Shown here: in pieces, positions 23,529 to 35,600 of the stretch
Numbering within the stretch: position 1 is the stretch's first letter
Layout of the letters: every line of letters starts with the position of its first letter
Origin: Pyxicephalus adspersus
Taxonomy: Eukaryota > Chordata > Amphibia > Anura > Pyxicephalidae
NCBI RefSeq assembly: GCF_032062135.1
Contig: NC_092863.1
Location: 17,889,926 to 17,953,925, forward strand
Length of the DNA stretch: 64,000 bases
Direction: 5' to 3'
The notes under the pieces: model-generated
What the model saw: only the letters and a program-made list of their open reading frames with translations
Told to the model about the DNA's origin: nothing
The model's database searches: none
Program-made: the position numbers and the translations under genes

Positions 23529-23591
23529 GGCGAGATGGACCAAAGGCTTGTCTCTAGTGTGACACCATCTTATTGTATAGTACAGCTAGGC

Positions 23592-24434
23592 CAATCTCCC
23601 CATTCCAGAGGAATTGGGGTTCAAAGGAGGGGGATGTCATTGTACACACCCATTTGTACACACCCCGTGGTAGATTTATTTCACTGGTAGATTTTTTTCA
23701 TTAGAACACCAGATAGGGAATCCCCCTCCTCCGCAGTGTCTTGGGAGACACTGTTCTATTCTGTATAAATAATTAAATACTAATCCCCCATGCCCTTTGG
23801 TGAACAGAGGTAGACAGCCTGGGATAGACAACAGCCATAGCTCCTTACATAGATACAATACAGCAGCGGTCCCCAACCTGTGGTCCGAGAGAAATTTTTG
23901 GCGGTCCGCGGCTCTAGCCGGTGCATCCCCCAGCAGGGTCCTTCTCCGGGGCACCGGCCAGAGCCGCGGACAATGTATCCCGTATGCATAGCAGGCTCAG
24001 AGCGGTGGGTGGGTTGTGTCTCTATGTCCATGGAGAGTGGCCGGGTTCTGGCATCATGACGTCACTATGGGGGAAGTTTCTTCCCGTTTGAGTGACACAC
24101 TGCTCCCTGCACATGCATGCAAATGTACATGTAAATTTAGTGGTCTGTGGCATCCAAAAGGTTGGGGACCACTGCAGTACAGGACAGGAAGTGTGATATA
24201 TACAGGATTACCTGCTGACAAAAGAAAAAAAATGCCTGAAAACTGCCTGAACTTGTGGACTGTAATATGTCCATATTTTTTATGGGTGGGGGGGCCTATG
24301 TAGTGTTTTTTCAGCCTATACTATACAAATTACTGGAACAAGAGGATATCTAGGCTTTATCTTCATTCAGGGAGCCACAACAAGGAGGCTGAAGAGCCGC
24401 ATGCGGCTCCAGAGCCGCAGGTTGCAGACCCCTG
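23592..24434. mobile_element. hAT-type insertion (outer) with direct-repeat target site
   Basis: The 10-bp string AGCTAGGCCA occurs at 23584-23593 and again at 24435-24444, which fits an 8-bp hAT target-site duplication (AGCTAGGC). The right end GCAGACCCCTG, preceded by GCATGCGGCTCCAGAGCCGC, is typical of hAT elements. The left end CAATCTCCCC is a poor match to it, so the inverted repeat is weak or eroded. It has no transposase and is itself interrupted by the element at 23864-24174. Confidence 0.55.
23864..24174. mobile_element. hAT-type MITE, 311 bp, nested
   Basis: The terminal inverted repeats CAGCGGTCCCCAACCT and its counterpart GGTTGGGGACCACTG fit the hAT pattern. They are flanked by 8-bp direct repeats CAATACAG (23856-23863) and CAGTACAG (24175-24182), which differ at one base. 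GC-rich internal sequence includes GCGGTGGGTGGGTTGTGTCT, shared with the intronic copy at 46273-46485. Noncoding. Confidence 0.85.
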
Positions 24435-24468
24435 AGCTAGGCCATAGTGAGTCTGTTTTGAGCTAAAG

Positions 24469-26064
24469 ATAAGTAGGCGAAGCTGTGTTAATAAACCGGA
24501 CAATTTTTGCTACATTTGTGGCAAATATACCCGTGTGATCACCCAAGAACCTAACCAAGAGGGTGAGAGTTGCTTACAAGTATTACTTTAGATGTGAAAT
24601 TGGAGATCAGGATAAAAGCTGGGCACCTCATATCTGCTGTCAGGTGTGTTACGTTGGCCTAACACAATGGTTGAATGGGAAAAGAAATAAAATGCTTTTT
24701 GCTTTGCCTATGGTTTGGCATAAGCCAAAAGACCGTCATTAGGACTGCTACTTCTGTATGAGTAAAATTGCTGGGTTTCAGAAGAAGACCAAATCAAAAA
24801 TCATCTGATCTGAAGCCAGTGCCACATGATGCAGAGAATCCAGTGCCAGTCCCTCCTACATCTGTTGTTACTGACAGTGACATGTCGGATGAGGAACAGG
24901 GGGATGATGTCGATGTTATTGAATGGTATGAACCCCAATTTAAAGAGGGTAAGCCACATTTTATAAGCCAATCAGATTTAGATGATCTAGTAAGGGACCT
25001 GTCTATGTCAAAAGTCTGAACTGTTAGCCTCCAGATTAAAGGAGTGGAATTTGCTACAAAAAGGAACGACAACTTCACACGTTCCTGATCATCACACAAA
25101 GTTTGCATGTTTTTACAAGCTGGAAAATGACATTTGCTTCTGTACGAATGTGAGTGTACTCATGACGGAGTTAGGTTGAGAATACATACCAGAACAGTGG
25201 AGATTGTTCATAGACTTGAGCAAAGCAAGTTTGAAAGCTGTAGTGCTGCATCAAGTAAAACGAAAAACCTTCTGTTCCGCTTGCTCATGCCGAGGGAGTG
25301 AAAGAATCCATGGAGGTCATTTTGAAATTGATTAACTATTCAGAACAAAAGTGGAACCTCTGCGGTGACCTGAAGGTGGTGGCACTCCTTCTTGGCCTGC
25401 AATTGGGATACACTAAATATATGTGCTTTCTGTGCCTGTGGAACAGTGGTGATGACAGTAACCATTACAATGTGAAAGAATGGCCACCCGGACCTGAACA
25501 CACTGTTGTTTAGTACAATGTGAAGCATAAATCACCCATTGATCCACAGAAAGTTTACCTTCTGACACTTCATATTAAACTTGGAATAATGAAAAACTTT
25601 GTTGTTGCAATGGATCGTGATGGTATGGGTTTTCAGTATCTGAAGGACAAGTTTGGAAAAGTTAAAACAGATGCTAAACTGAAAGCAGGCATTTTTGTTG
25701 GTCCCCAAATCCACAATTTGATGCGCGATGCCACAATCAGAGACAAACTCAACCCACTTGAACTTGCTGTTTGCCATTCATTTGTGCTAGTTTCACAAAA
25801 TATTCTGGGCAACCAGCGAGCTGAACAACATGCTAACAGCATACCATCAACCTGGCTGCCGAATGTCACCTAAAATTAATTTCTTACCCATCTGGACAAA
25901 ATTTGGGTGATGTGAGTGATGAACAAGGGGAGAGGTTTCATCAGGATATTTCTGTTATGGAAACAAGATGTCAAGGCCAGTGCAACATGACAAGCGACTA
26001 CTGCTGGTTTTTGCAGCAGGAGACAACAGAGAGCCACAAGCACAAAAGCAAGAAACACTTCTGA
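24469..26064 (+). pseudogene. Cys-rich putative transposase-like pseudogene, copy 2 (near full length)
   Basis: An intronless frame of about 530 codons, broken by several stops and frameshifts. The expected start codon reads ATA (24469), followed by SRRSCVNKPDNFCYICGKYT. The N-terminal third is Cys-rich: CYIC, then DKSWAPHICCQVC, then CYFC, which suggests zinc binding. An acidic linker (SDMSDEEQGDDVD) leads to HFISQSDLDDLVRDLSMSK, ELLASRLKEWNLL, EQWRLFIDLSKASLKAVVLH, CGDLKVVALLLGLQLGYTKY, CFLCLWNS, LHIKLGIMKNFVVAMD and AGIFVGPQIHNLMRD. The C-terminal blocks are DVSDEQGERFHQDISVME and SDYCWFLQQ, with TGA at 26062. The protein family is one I recall as an uncharacterised, dispersed animal family. 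The RNase-H-like or DDE nature is a hypothesis; candidate acidic residues are D of GDLK and D/E of SDEQGE. Confidence 0.85.
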
Positions 26065-26281
26065 AGTATACATGTGTGTTGAACAAGCATTCAGGTGAAT
26101 TATATGTAATTGTATATGTTGTTGCAACATAAAACTATGTTTTTGTAATGTTATGGAACTTTGAAAAGAGATTACATAGTAACTGCAGAACGAGAGAAAG
26201 TAATCACGTCTAAACGCGTAATGAACATAAGATTCTGACATCCTAGGGAGAATTGGACTTCAGATTTGGATTCAGCACACT

Positions 26282-29093
26282 TGATTTAGTATAGGACACA
26301 TGGACCACGTATCAGACAATATATTTATTTTTTTGATGCATTGTTATTTGTCACTTAAGATTTGGGCACGTGGCCAGGGTCCCACATGACCTAGCCTGAT
26401 GTTTTATTAGAAGTGTTTGGGGCTCTGAATATGGATGGACTTTCTTCTTCTGCTAATTTTGTTTTTTTCGTGTAATGTGTTGTATTTGTTCATAAATTTT
26501 TTATGACACAGTCATTTTAAATTTGCTAATGTATAACAGCCTTGTTAAGGCGTGATTGTAGATTTATTATACTGCTTTGGCTGTTGTGGCAAGAAAGAGG
26601 CCCTATCACATTTTTTCTGCTGCATTCAATGAGCACTGGAGTGTTTGCTGTGTTTAAAAATGCAATCCTAAATTCCTCAATGCAACCAAGTTTGACAGCT
26701 GCAGTAGAAGTTATATGCACATGTTGTGTATGCAGTTTCTACCACCAGATGCAGGTTTCTCTGGCTTTTAGTTTGGTTATTCTATAAAGGGGTGCACACC
26801 ACCACGCCTTGTTTGTCTTTTCCAGGGTGCATTTTTTTCTTTTTTAACAAGGTCAGTAATGCAGCTTATAAACCTTTTTTTTATGATGTATATTTTGGTT
26901 TAGAATTATTTTCCAATGAATGATGAAGTGAATTTGTCTTACCTTGGTGCCAAGACAATGAACACTTGACATTGAGCCATCTGACAATCCTGGTACTATA
27001 TGCTCCTCTAAATGGCTGAATATACCATGATACAGTATTTCCATCCTTTGTTCACATCTCCATATGACAGGTTTTGTGCATCATGTCTACAGTGTGTTTT
27101 ATTATTTTTGCATTAGGAGAATGTAATATATTTATTCCTTGTGTGTGTCATTTAGTACATTTATGGGGAAATTAAACGTATTTTTTCATCTTTATTTTGA
27201 ATGAAAGAATTATTTTTCCATAAAATCAAGCATTTTTTTCATATTGTATATCCATCAACGTCTGTATGGCCTGCAGCAACCAGTCAGACTCAGATAGTTA
27301 ATTGTGATAATTTAAAAAATAGGAATCTTGTTAGTATGGGCAATACCATTTTTTTAAAAATCTGTTAAATATAAATAAATATATTATTGTATTCACTGTT
27401 TTTAAAAGCTCTTTTTGCATTTAAGCAAACTGATGCATTAGTAAGCTTTAGGATTTGTAATATTTGGATTGTGTGGTGGTCAGTCTGTCAGTAGTGTCTC
27501 GGGTCTGCCATAGAATGCAGTGAAATACAGCGACTAACAGAAGTACAATACGGCCACGTAACATTTTTATTATTGCTACTTATGGCCATTTACATTCAAA
27601 AGTTGTTTATTATTTCTTTTTTTTAAACTTCATTAAGAAAACATTTTCACTTTGCGATTTGCGTCTTGTATTTATTCTGTCAGTGTGAAATAATGCCAGT
27701 CCACAGGCAAGAAGTGGGGCATGGGGAATGACAGAAACCAAGTAAAGGTACTATATGTAACTAATCATGATTTAGAGCAAAACATATTCCAATCAGTATG
27801 CACACATGTGGCTATTTAGAATCGTTCAAATCAGGCTTTTCACAAAGGGGGCTAACATGGCTTTTTTCCTGTCCATGTGACGCTTTGTCAAAAACTTTGC
27901 TGCACTTAAAATTGAACCTTTTTCTCCTATTCATATCTAAGAATGTGGCCTTGCTGTAATGTGGTTCCGGGTAAAAGAAGAGCAAAGCAAATAAAGGTTT
28001 TGTTCTTATTTTGTATCACATGGTCATATAAGTTATAAAGCTTCCGGCTGAATTCAAAGATGAGCAGAAATAAGATTCAACCAGCAAGTACATTTGGTCG
28101 ATAGGTTGGATATTCTGTCCACCACTTGGCTCATATATGTTTATAGACGTGATCTGGAAATAAAATTAGCTTTATTTAATTTAAAGTTTATTTTGGCTTT
28201 TAGAAATATACATTATATGGAATAAAGATTTCTTCAAAATAGTGAAGTAATCCCTTGTACTGGATGTATCGTTCACTGATGTACCTAGCATAACCTGAAA
28301 TGAAATGGGCTGCTATGGTCATTGCACCGTCTATGTTGTGATATGAAATGAGCCCATGTCTTCCGTGCATTATGGAGAAATAGCTTTGTATTCAGTAGTT
28401 TACGTGGTCTCCAATGTCCTAAAAAACATTGAATTCAAAATGTTATCAATTTTTCTTCAACTACCCTGGGAACAATATAAAAAATGGTATTGCCCTTTCA
28501 GTACTAAATAGCAGTAGTCTTGTACAATAATTTTAAATTATTTTATATGTTATTACCAATTTCAGATGAATCCATTTCTACTGGGTGATTTTTGTCTGCT
28601 TCTGGCCGATCGCTTTAACCTCTTATGAGTGATGACGTTTGTTTCCCTCGAGCAAAGTAAAACACTAATGTCATACTGGGAACATTATCATTATGCCAGT
28701 GTACATGTATTTGTATTGTCGGCCCAAGGCCACTTCAGAAGTGAGCTTGCCGATAGAGGATGCTAACAAAGTAATAATGTGGGCAGACCAGTGCCAAGTA
28801 AAGGAGGCAGAGCTCTGCTAACCTGTGTGAGGTCCATGTCAGAAATAAATGTGCAAGCTTCTTTGACACTCTACACGATGTGTAAAATTTTAATGAAGGT
28901 TGTAATGTTACTATTGTAACACTGTTTAAAAAGTTGCATACCTAAAAACTGAGGTTTTGGCTGCTATGAATTAAGGTTAAACACAATCATAGTCCTTACA
29001 CTTTATTTTTTTTTTGCTGGATTTTGTTTTTTGTGCACCCAGCACACATATATATCCACCCTGCTGATTTAATTTTTGTATTATCGGAGGCAG
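26282..29093. other. intergenic spacer without genes
   Basis: AT-rich. Apart from the right copy of the direct repeat at 26366-26437, I see no element and no supported exon on either strand. Confidence 0.5.
26366..26437. repeat. direct repeat, right copy (partner at 22727-22795)
   Basis: See the partner for shared strings. It lies 85 bp beyond the candidate right terminal inverted repeat of the Cys-rich element. Confidence 0.75.
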
Positions 29094-29618
29094 TCAAACA
29101 TACACTGGATGGAATGGAAATAGCTGACACCTCAGAAAATATTTCTCAATCTTTATTGATCGGTAGGAAGCAAATTGCTGGTGTTCATGAATAGTGAGTG
29201 GGAAAAGGTGGAACCTCTCTGATTTACTGTTTAAGTCCACTTGTTTCTTATTGTGTATGAGGAAAAATATTCTATTTCTGCCATTGGGAGGTTGAGGGAG
29301 CTGCTCTGTAGTAACAGGCAGTTCTTCTCTTAAACACTTTCCTAAATAAGGCCCTGGGTTATACATGTAGAGTTCAGCTAGTGATTCTTCCAATTTGGGG
29401 TGAATCTTTAAGCCCAATTCAAGCCAAAATGTATTTTGTTCCGAAAGAATTGTGTAAATGTTAGGTGGTTCTGTCAGGTTTATATTGCTGTCGGTGTCAC
29501 TGTTGGAAAAATTTCCCATCTCTTTCTGGACAAAAACAAAATTACCTGACAGAACAAATACCTGACAAACTTTTTCACACTTGAGCTTAAACATGATCCT
29601 CTGGATGAGGAAGACCAA
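29094..29618 (-). CDS. unrecognised 174-codon open frame, possibly chance
   Basis: The longest uninterrupted frame outside the transposon cluster except for copy 1 of the Cys-rich pseudogene. It starts at ATG 29618 on the - strand and ends at 29094. The protein has an acidic/Ser-Asn-rich segment (MGNFSNSDTDSNINLTEPP), then LSEQNTFWLELGLKIHPKLE, PGPYLGKCLREE and a basic C-terminus. I recognise no domain, signal peptide or membrane segment. No splice-site or promoter context supports it. It begins about 110 bp beyond the most distal thra poly(A) signal candidate. It could be a chance frame, an exon, or a transposon remnant. Confidence 0.15.
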   Translation of the reverse strand: MVFLIQRIMFKLKCEKVCQVFVLSGNFVFVQKEMGNFSNSDTDSNINLTEPPNIYTILSEQNTFWLELGLKIHPKLEESLAELYMYNPGPYLGKCLREELPVTTEQLPQPPNGRNRIFFLIHNKKQVDLNSKSERFHLFPLTIHEHQQFASYRSIKIEKYFLRCQLFPFHPVYV

Positions 29619-32600
29619 TCAAAACACACAACATCATTGACCACTTTCATACATAACCCTCCCACTTTCCCCCACATAAAAGAAAGACAAGACCCAGAAT
29701 GCATTGCAACACGTAATTACAAAGCTTACAATTTATTGGTGGAAAGGACATTCGGGCCTCGAAAAACGGGACCATAAAAAATAAAACAAAGCATGTGGGG
29801 GTAGGAATATCTAGAAAACAGGGAACAACATGGTTTTAGGGAGAGGGAGATTTCAGAAGGTAACTGACAGAGAGGGCAAGGAGGTGGGTGATTAGATTAT
29901 TCATTCCCCCAACTCCATTCTCACGTTATCACCCTCCTGCCATTGATCTGAGGTAAGTTGTGTGTGTATATGATGTTTTAATATTAATAACTTAGCCTAT
30001 TTTACTGAAGGTAAAAGCTTATAAAACAAAAATATAGAAGAGGGGGTGGGGGAATCAGCCATGTCCCCATAGAAAGAGTTAACATACCAAAAAGCCCTGA
30101 GCTTGCACTCCCCCTTATAACTATCCCACCACCATCATTTAATCCAGACAGTGGGACAGCCTTGGAGGTGCTAGCACTCTCTGATAATTCTGGGTGCAGA
30201 CTGACTCCCCCCCACCTCTGCGTTTAAAGAGCAGTTCAATTCAAGAAATTTCAGGAGCACAACACTATAGAGAAGGAAAAAGGGGAAAGACAATAAAAAA
30301 TCCTAAATATTAGCATGGCATTTTCATTTTTTTTCTTTTTTTAATACAGCATTTATAGGCTCTCTGCATATAAAGATTACAGTAAAAAAATAGACAGGCA
30401 ATATTTCTTTGTAGGATAGGGGGAAAACGGAGAGAAATCGGAAAAGAGAAGGGTTTGGGGGAGTCCCTGAAAAGATACATAGACACAGACATTACTAGAC
30501 AACATTAACCCCTTTTTTTCTTTTTTTTTCCCCGTAGAACATCAAAGCATAGATAAGTTTATAGAAGGGGCCGAAGTCCCCTTCCTAATGGCATGAAAAA
30601 GGGAAAACACCTCCCATTTGGGGTAAACAATTCCTTGCGTTTTTACATTTTTCCCAATTTAATAAAAAAAAAAAAAAAGGCAAAATGATTAAAGGGATAA
30701 TATACTCTATTTGGTATCAACACTAAACTTAATATCTATTCACGTATAGCAGTTTAAGGATTGGCACCATGACTTCTTTAAACTGTTCGTGCCATGCTGC
30801 AAGACCGTAGAGCAATTTTTTACATATAACTGGAGAAAAGATACAGTGTAGATATTCTCATAAACAAACAATTTGATGATTTTCATTTCCAATCCGATCC
30901 GAAAAAGGGAAAAAAGAGAGCTGGAAATGTATTTGTTATGAGCCATCCTTCACTTTATCTTCCTTCCAGTTTTTATTCCGCCCCCTCTCTATACACAGCT
31001 TTCATATCTTGTGTCTATAAGGCAATATGAGAAGTAAAGTCCATGCAATGCTGTTGAGTTCTGTAGTACTATGTGTTGCAAATATTAAGCTTAGAAAAGT
31101 ATATTTCCACCCCAAAATTCAATCATAAGGCAGTGCTGACCAACGATGTTGTGTGGTGCTGTGCAAAACAAAAAACAAAAAAAAAACAAAAGAACCCTTC
31201 TATAAAATGGGAGAAAAAAAGCAAAATATATTGGGCTAAGAAGACACTTTAACAATTACATGGGTTACACTAGACCTCAAGGAGGTGTGTTGGATAACCT
31301 TGGCCTAATAGAGAGCTATAAGACTGCCTGACACTGTCCTTTATTTTAATATAAACCCAGTATTGCCTTACCTTTATACACTCCATTCTTAACACGCTTT
31401 GGGGCAATGAGTGTAAAGAGAGCTAAGAAAAAATCTACAGGCCACTCTATATTACTATTAAACACTACCTAGGCCTGGCCTCATATGGCCCAGACTAGAG
31501 GTCACCCTATCTAAGATAGGAGCCCAGCACGAAGTCTATCCTGATAGCCAATGCTCAAAAAATTCTTTATACTGTATATATGGCATAGGCTGGGCCTATG
31601 GCATGTGAACCCTCCAGGCTTGCCCATAGTAGGAGCCAGGCTTGCTCATTCCTAGTCTATATATATAATTTGGAATATAAAGTTCTTTAGTGTAAGCAAA
31701 CCGTGCCTGAGTCTAGGGAGAGGACAGGGGTAAGTTAGGATGGGACTGGGGACAGATAAGGCAATAGAAATGGGTTGTGCATGTCAGTGGTTGGGGTATC
31801 AACCTGGTTATTTGGATTAGGTAAAAAGTGCCATATAAAGAGGATTTCTTTTTCTTGGTACCCCACTAGCACCTCCACAGCCAGTCACCATCCATTCAAT
31901 AATTCTGCACTGATAAAACCTACTCTAAAATGGCAAAAAACCCTATACAATCTAGGTAAATAGTTTATTTGTCCAATGTCATCTTTCCTCTCCTAGAAAC
32001 CACTCTTCCTGTACAACCAGAGGTTCCTTTGAGGCATACACATGGAATAAACAACAGGAGTTACAAGATCTGGGCGAATAACTAAGTACACAAGAGTCCC
32101 TTTGGCGAAAAGGGCAGTGAGCTGACCTAGGGAAAAAAAAACACATAAAAAGAAAAACTATTAAACCAAGGGAATCCTAATATAGGACCTAAGGATGAAC
32201 CCTTACAGGGGCTAAAAAAATAAACATTCCAAAATGATCTTTTACCCTATATTATCTGTGGAATTCTGTAAGCTCACTGAAGTACACAGAGGTAGGTGGA
32301 GGGAACGTAAAAATGCAGTTTTATTTATACAGAAAGTTTGAAAAACCCCAAGTGTGAGTAAAAATGACCCCCCCCCCCCCTTTCCCCGTAGCTGTGGTAG
32401 AACAAGACATTAATATCACCTACAAAGATACCTAACTGATGGGATCAAAGGCAATATGAGAACTCACAACCCCCAAAAAACATGACATAAGCTCCCCCGA
32501 GTGCTGGGGATGTGTTTTAACGGCACAGAGATGAATGTGGCACTGCAACGTCACGGGTGACTAATAAACCTGCAGACCAGTCAGCAAATGGTACATGCAT

Positions 32601-35600
32601 TACAAGCAAGGCTGCGAGATTATCTATACCACCTAATGCATTCTGCATAAACTCTGTAGGATCTGAGGTGTAAGTAGATGCTGGTGCGTGAAAGGTGTGA
32701 CACGGTAGGTACCACAGCAGGTTAAAAATAAGAGACCAGGCAATCTGTACACAGGGAAAAATTAAGAATTAAGACAATATCCGCTCCGGGTCCCCCTTCA
32801 TTTCTTACTGTGAATGACTGGTAATAAGGTGAAAACACTAAAAATGTCACTATTTTGTTCTTGTATTCTGAGCCAGATGCTATCCATCGCATCACTTACT
32901 ATATTTTACCAAGGAACGTTAAGTTTATTAAAATCAAAATTCATTACGCTCCGATAAAGGACTTCAGTGAACAGAAAATTGGCTGCAATGATTGCAGCAC
33001 ATCATCTCCGCTTTAGCCCTGCATTACTGCATACACTATTACCACTTATTTAATATGACAAAAAACAACCCAGAAGAAACAATCTTTCAGCACTTTAGCA
33101 AAGCTAAAGATGATCTGTGTTTTGCTTGCTGTGGATAGGTATCTTTCTTGAGGGCTCATTCAGACAAGTGATGAGAGGCATCTTGTATACGCACATGTCC
33201 ATCATAGTACAAGGCTCTGCTAATCACTGAGGATGGACAGAGCTGTCACGCATACTTTGCAAAACAATCCTAGCTGATACCTCCACCTTAAGGTCACAAG
33301 AGGCCCTGTTATTGCTGAATTTATAATATCTGATAATGGGGCCATGTTTCTTTTCTGCAAGTTGTCACATTAAACAATCAAATTGGGGCACAAGCCCTCA
33401 TTTATTAAAGAACAATTCCCTCCAAAATGGATATTTTAGTTTATGGGAGATGCTGGAGACAACATATCTCTCAAGTACTGCAGGACTGACATCTGTGCAC
33501 TTGCAGGTCTATCCCCAAAAACAAAACTTGCAATTACCCTTTTTATGTACAGTTTTTTTTTTTAATCCACAGCTCAGGCAGTTTATGTCTTGCTCCAATA
33601 GGCAGGACATGGGATTATATTTTCCTACTTTATACAATCTGTTTAAAACCTAAGAATGTAAGATAGTCACGATTCGGTTTTATTATATGTTGTTGACTAG
33701 TAAAATATCAAGTGCTGCTTGTGTGAAATCTGCAGCCAATACAAGATGGTCTTTTTCTCTCCCTGCCTGGTCTGTATCTATTTTATAGAGAGAATACAGC
33801 TGAAAGAGGGAAAGGGCTTAACGTAGAAAGAAGCAGAGAGATCCTGCTACTTTATTCCTTAAAAGAAAAATGCGCCAAAGACCAATGTCTGAAATATAAA
33901 TTTTGGGTGGAATTTAGGGGCGGAATTGTCTCTATTAATGCTGCCTGTAACATCCAGTCAAACTCCCACTAGAAGTCCTAGTATAGAAGAGAATAAAATA
34001 ATATTTGCTGTGGGCAACAATTCTTTGATCACCAAGGACCACAGTCCACTGGAAAGCACATTATATAGTACCATTTACAACACAGGGCTGCAGTACAATC
34101 CCTAGCAGACACAGCCTGAAAAGTCTTTTGAATATGCTTAACTTTGGACATTTTGGAATATGAAGATGTCATGCATAGCTATACACCGTGTAACTCACTG
34201 TGTCATTTTATCAGTGCTCTGTTACTATTATCAATACACCATGCCATAATACCAATTTATTATGGTGAATAAAAGTCTTTATTGCACCAAACTACTGATC
34301 CAAATGAATTGCTTTTCCTGCACTGATGACCTGATATGATATGGATGAAGAAAACTGGCAGTTTTATACAGCTATGCAAACTGGCTATCAAAGGTTGTCA
34401 CGGCTTTTGCCAAATTACTGCTCCAGGAAACTTATAGACTACTTTTCTTATAATGCTTGTTATATCAAAGGATTGCCAGTTACACCACTTTTTGGAAACC
34501 TGGAGGTTTCGATTTGATCGTTGTAGTATGCTAATGCCAACATTTAAATTGTGGACCCAGGCCTTACTGAAAATGTGTATTATTTTACTGAGAAACATGA
34601 TTTTGCCTCTAGGACATCTAGACAAGAACCCTGCTTGGAGGCAAAATGTTCAATTGCAATGCTGGAATATAAGCCAAATTGTGAGGGCACTAAAAATATT
34701 TTATGCTTTGCAGACTAGGAAATTTCTAACCAATTAAGTCTGACTATACGCCCTAAATTCTGGAGGCAGAAGAGATTTGGGTGCCAATAGAAATTATCTT
34801 TACCTTATGACCATAATGCACAAAAAAATCTGAATGCAAGAATGCGTTGGCTGATCCTTTTTCATGAGGTCAGAAATGATGCTTCCCTGACATGTAACAG
34901 TGGGGTTCGTTTATATTTTAAATATATATAATTGTGGAAAGGAAATCTGCCAGTGCCCATAGCAACCAGGCATGAGATTTCACTTTCTAGATTGTATGAT
35001 AAAATTGGCTAGGTAGCTATAGGCAACTATACACTCATCTTCAGTATATTCCCTGTGAGCAGATCGCCCTGAGAACGGAATGTAATTATACAGCACTTTT
35101 TTAACCCACCATAGTCTAACACCACTTGCATAGCTGTTCTACTGAGCCCTGCCTGTTAACCCTTCAAGTGCTGAAAAGGAAAGTGGGTTGGGGCAGTAAC
35201 ACAGATTATTCAGTATGGGGGGTATAATAGACGTGACAATGTCCAGCAAAAGGCATACTTTTTCAAAGTGTACCAATTGCCCATACACAAAGCAGCCACA
35301 TTGTCGAAATCTGCCTGTACATCAGAGGATGCAGCCAACTTTCTGAATATAGTTACGTGTGTAGTAAATATTTTTGCTATAACAAATACGGCTGCACTTT
35401 TCTGGGTATGCGCAACTAGACACATCCACTTGTAATCATTCTCATGGTCATCCAAAGGCCTACTTGCAAGTGCAAGCTTACAAGATTAAGTCACATAAGC
35501 ACTGATGGTTTTAACAACCTAAAAGACTATGATAAGGTTGTCACTCTGCATGATAAAATAGTATTTGTAAATTTATATTTATATCTATATACACACACAA

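Larger units (their letters stand above)
23283..26281 (+). mobile_element. putative DNA transposon carrying the Cys-rich gene, copy 2
   Basis: Candidate terminal inverted repeats were read by eye. AGTGTGCTGATTCCAAATCT at 23285 is matched by the reverse complement of the string ending ...AGATTTGGATTCAGCACACT at 26281, with about 22 of 24 positions identical. Inside lie a promoter-like stretch (23506-23528), a nested hAT-type insertion (23592-24434) and the full-length pseudogene (24469-26064) in the same orientation. No clear target-site duplication was seen, so the boundaries remain provisional. The element family was not identified. Confidence 0.5.

Noticed and set aside
23283..23590. Possible LTR, because of the TATA box and a TG start
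   Set aside because: No matching second LTR, primer-binding site or retroviral-type coding sequence. The inverted rather than direct terminal match favours a DNA transposon.
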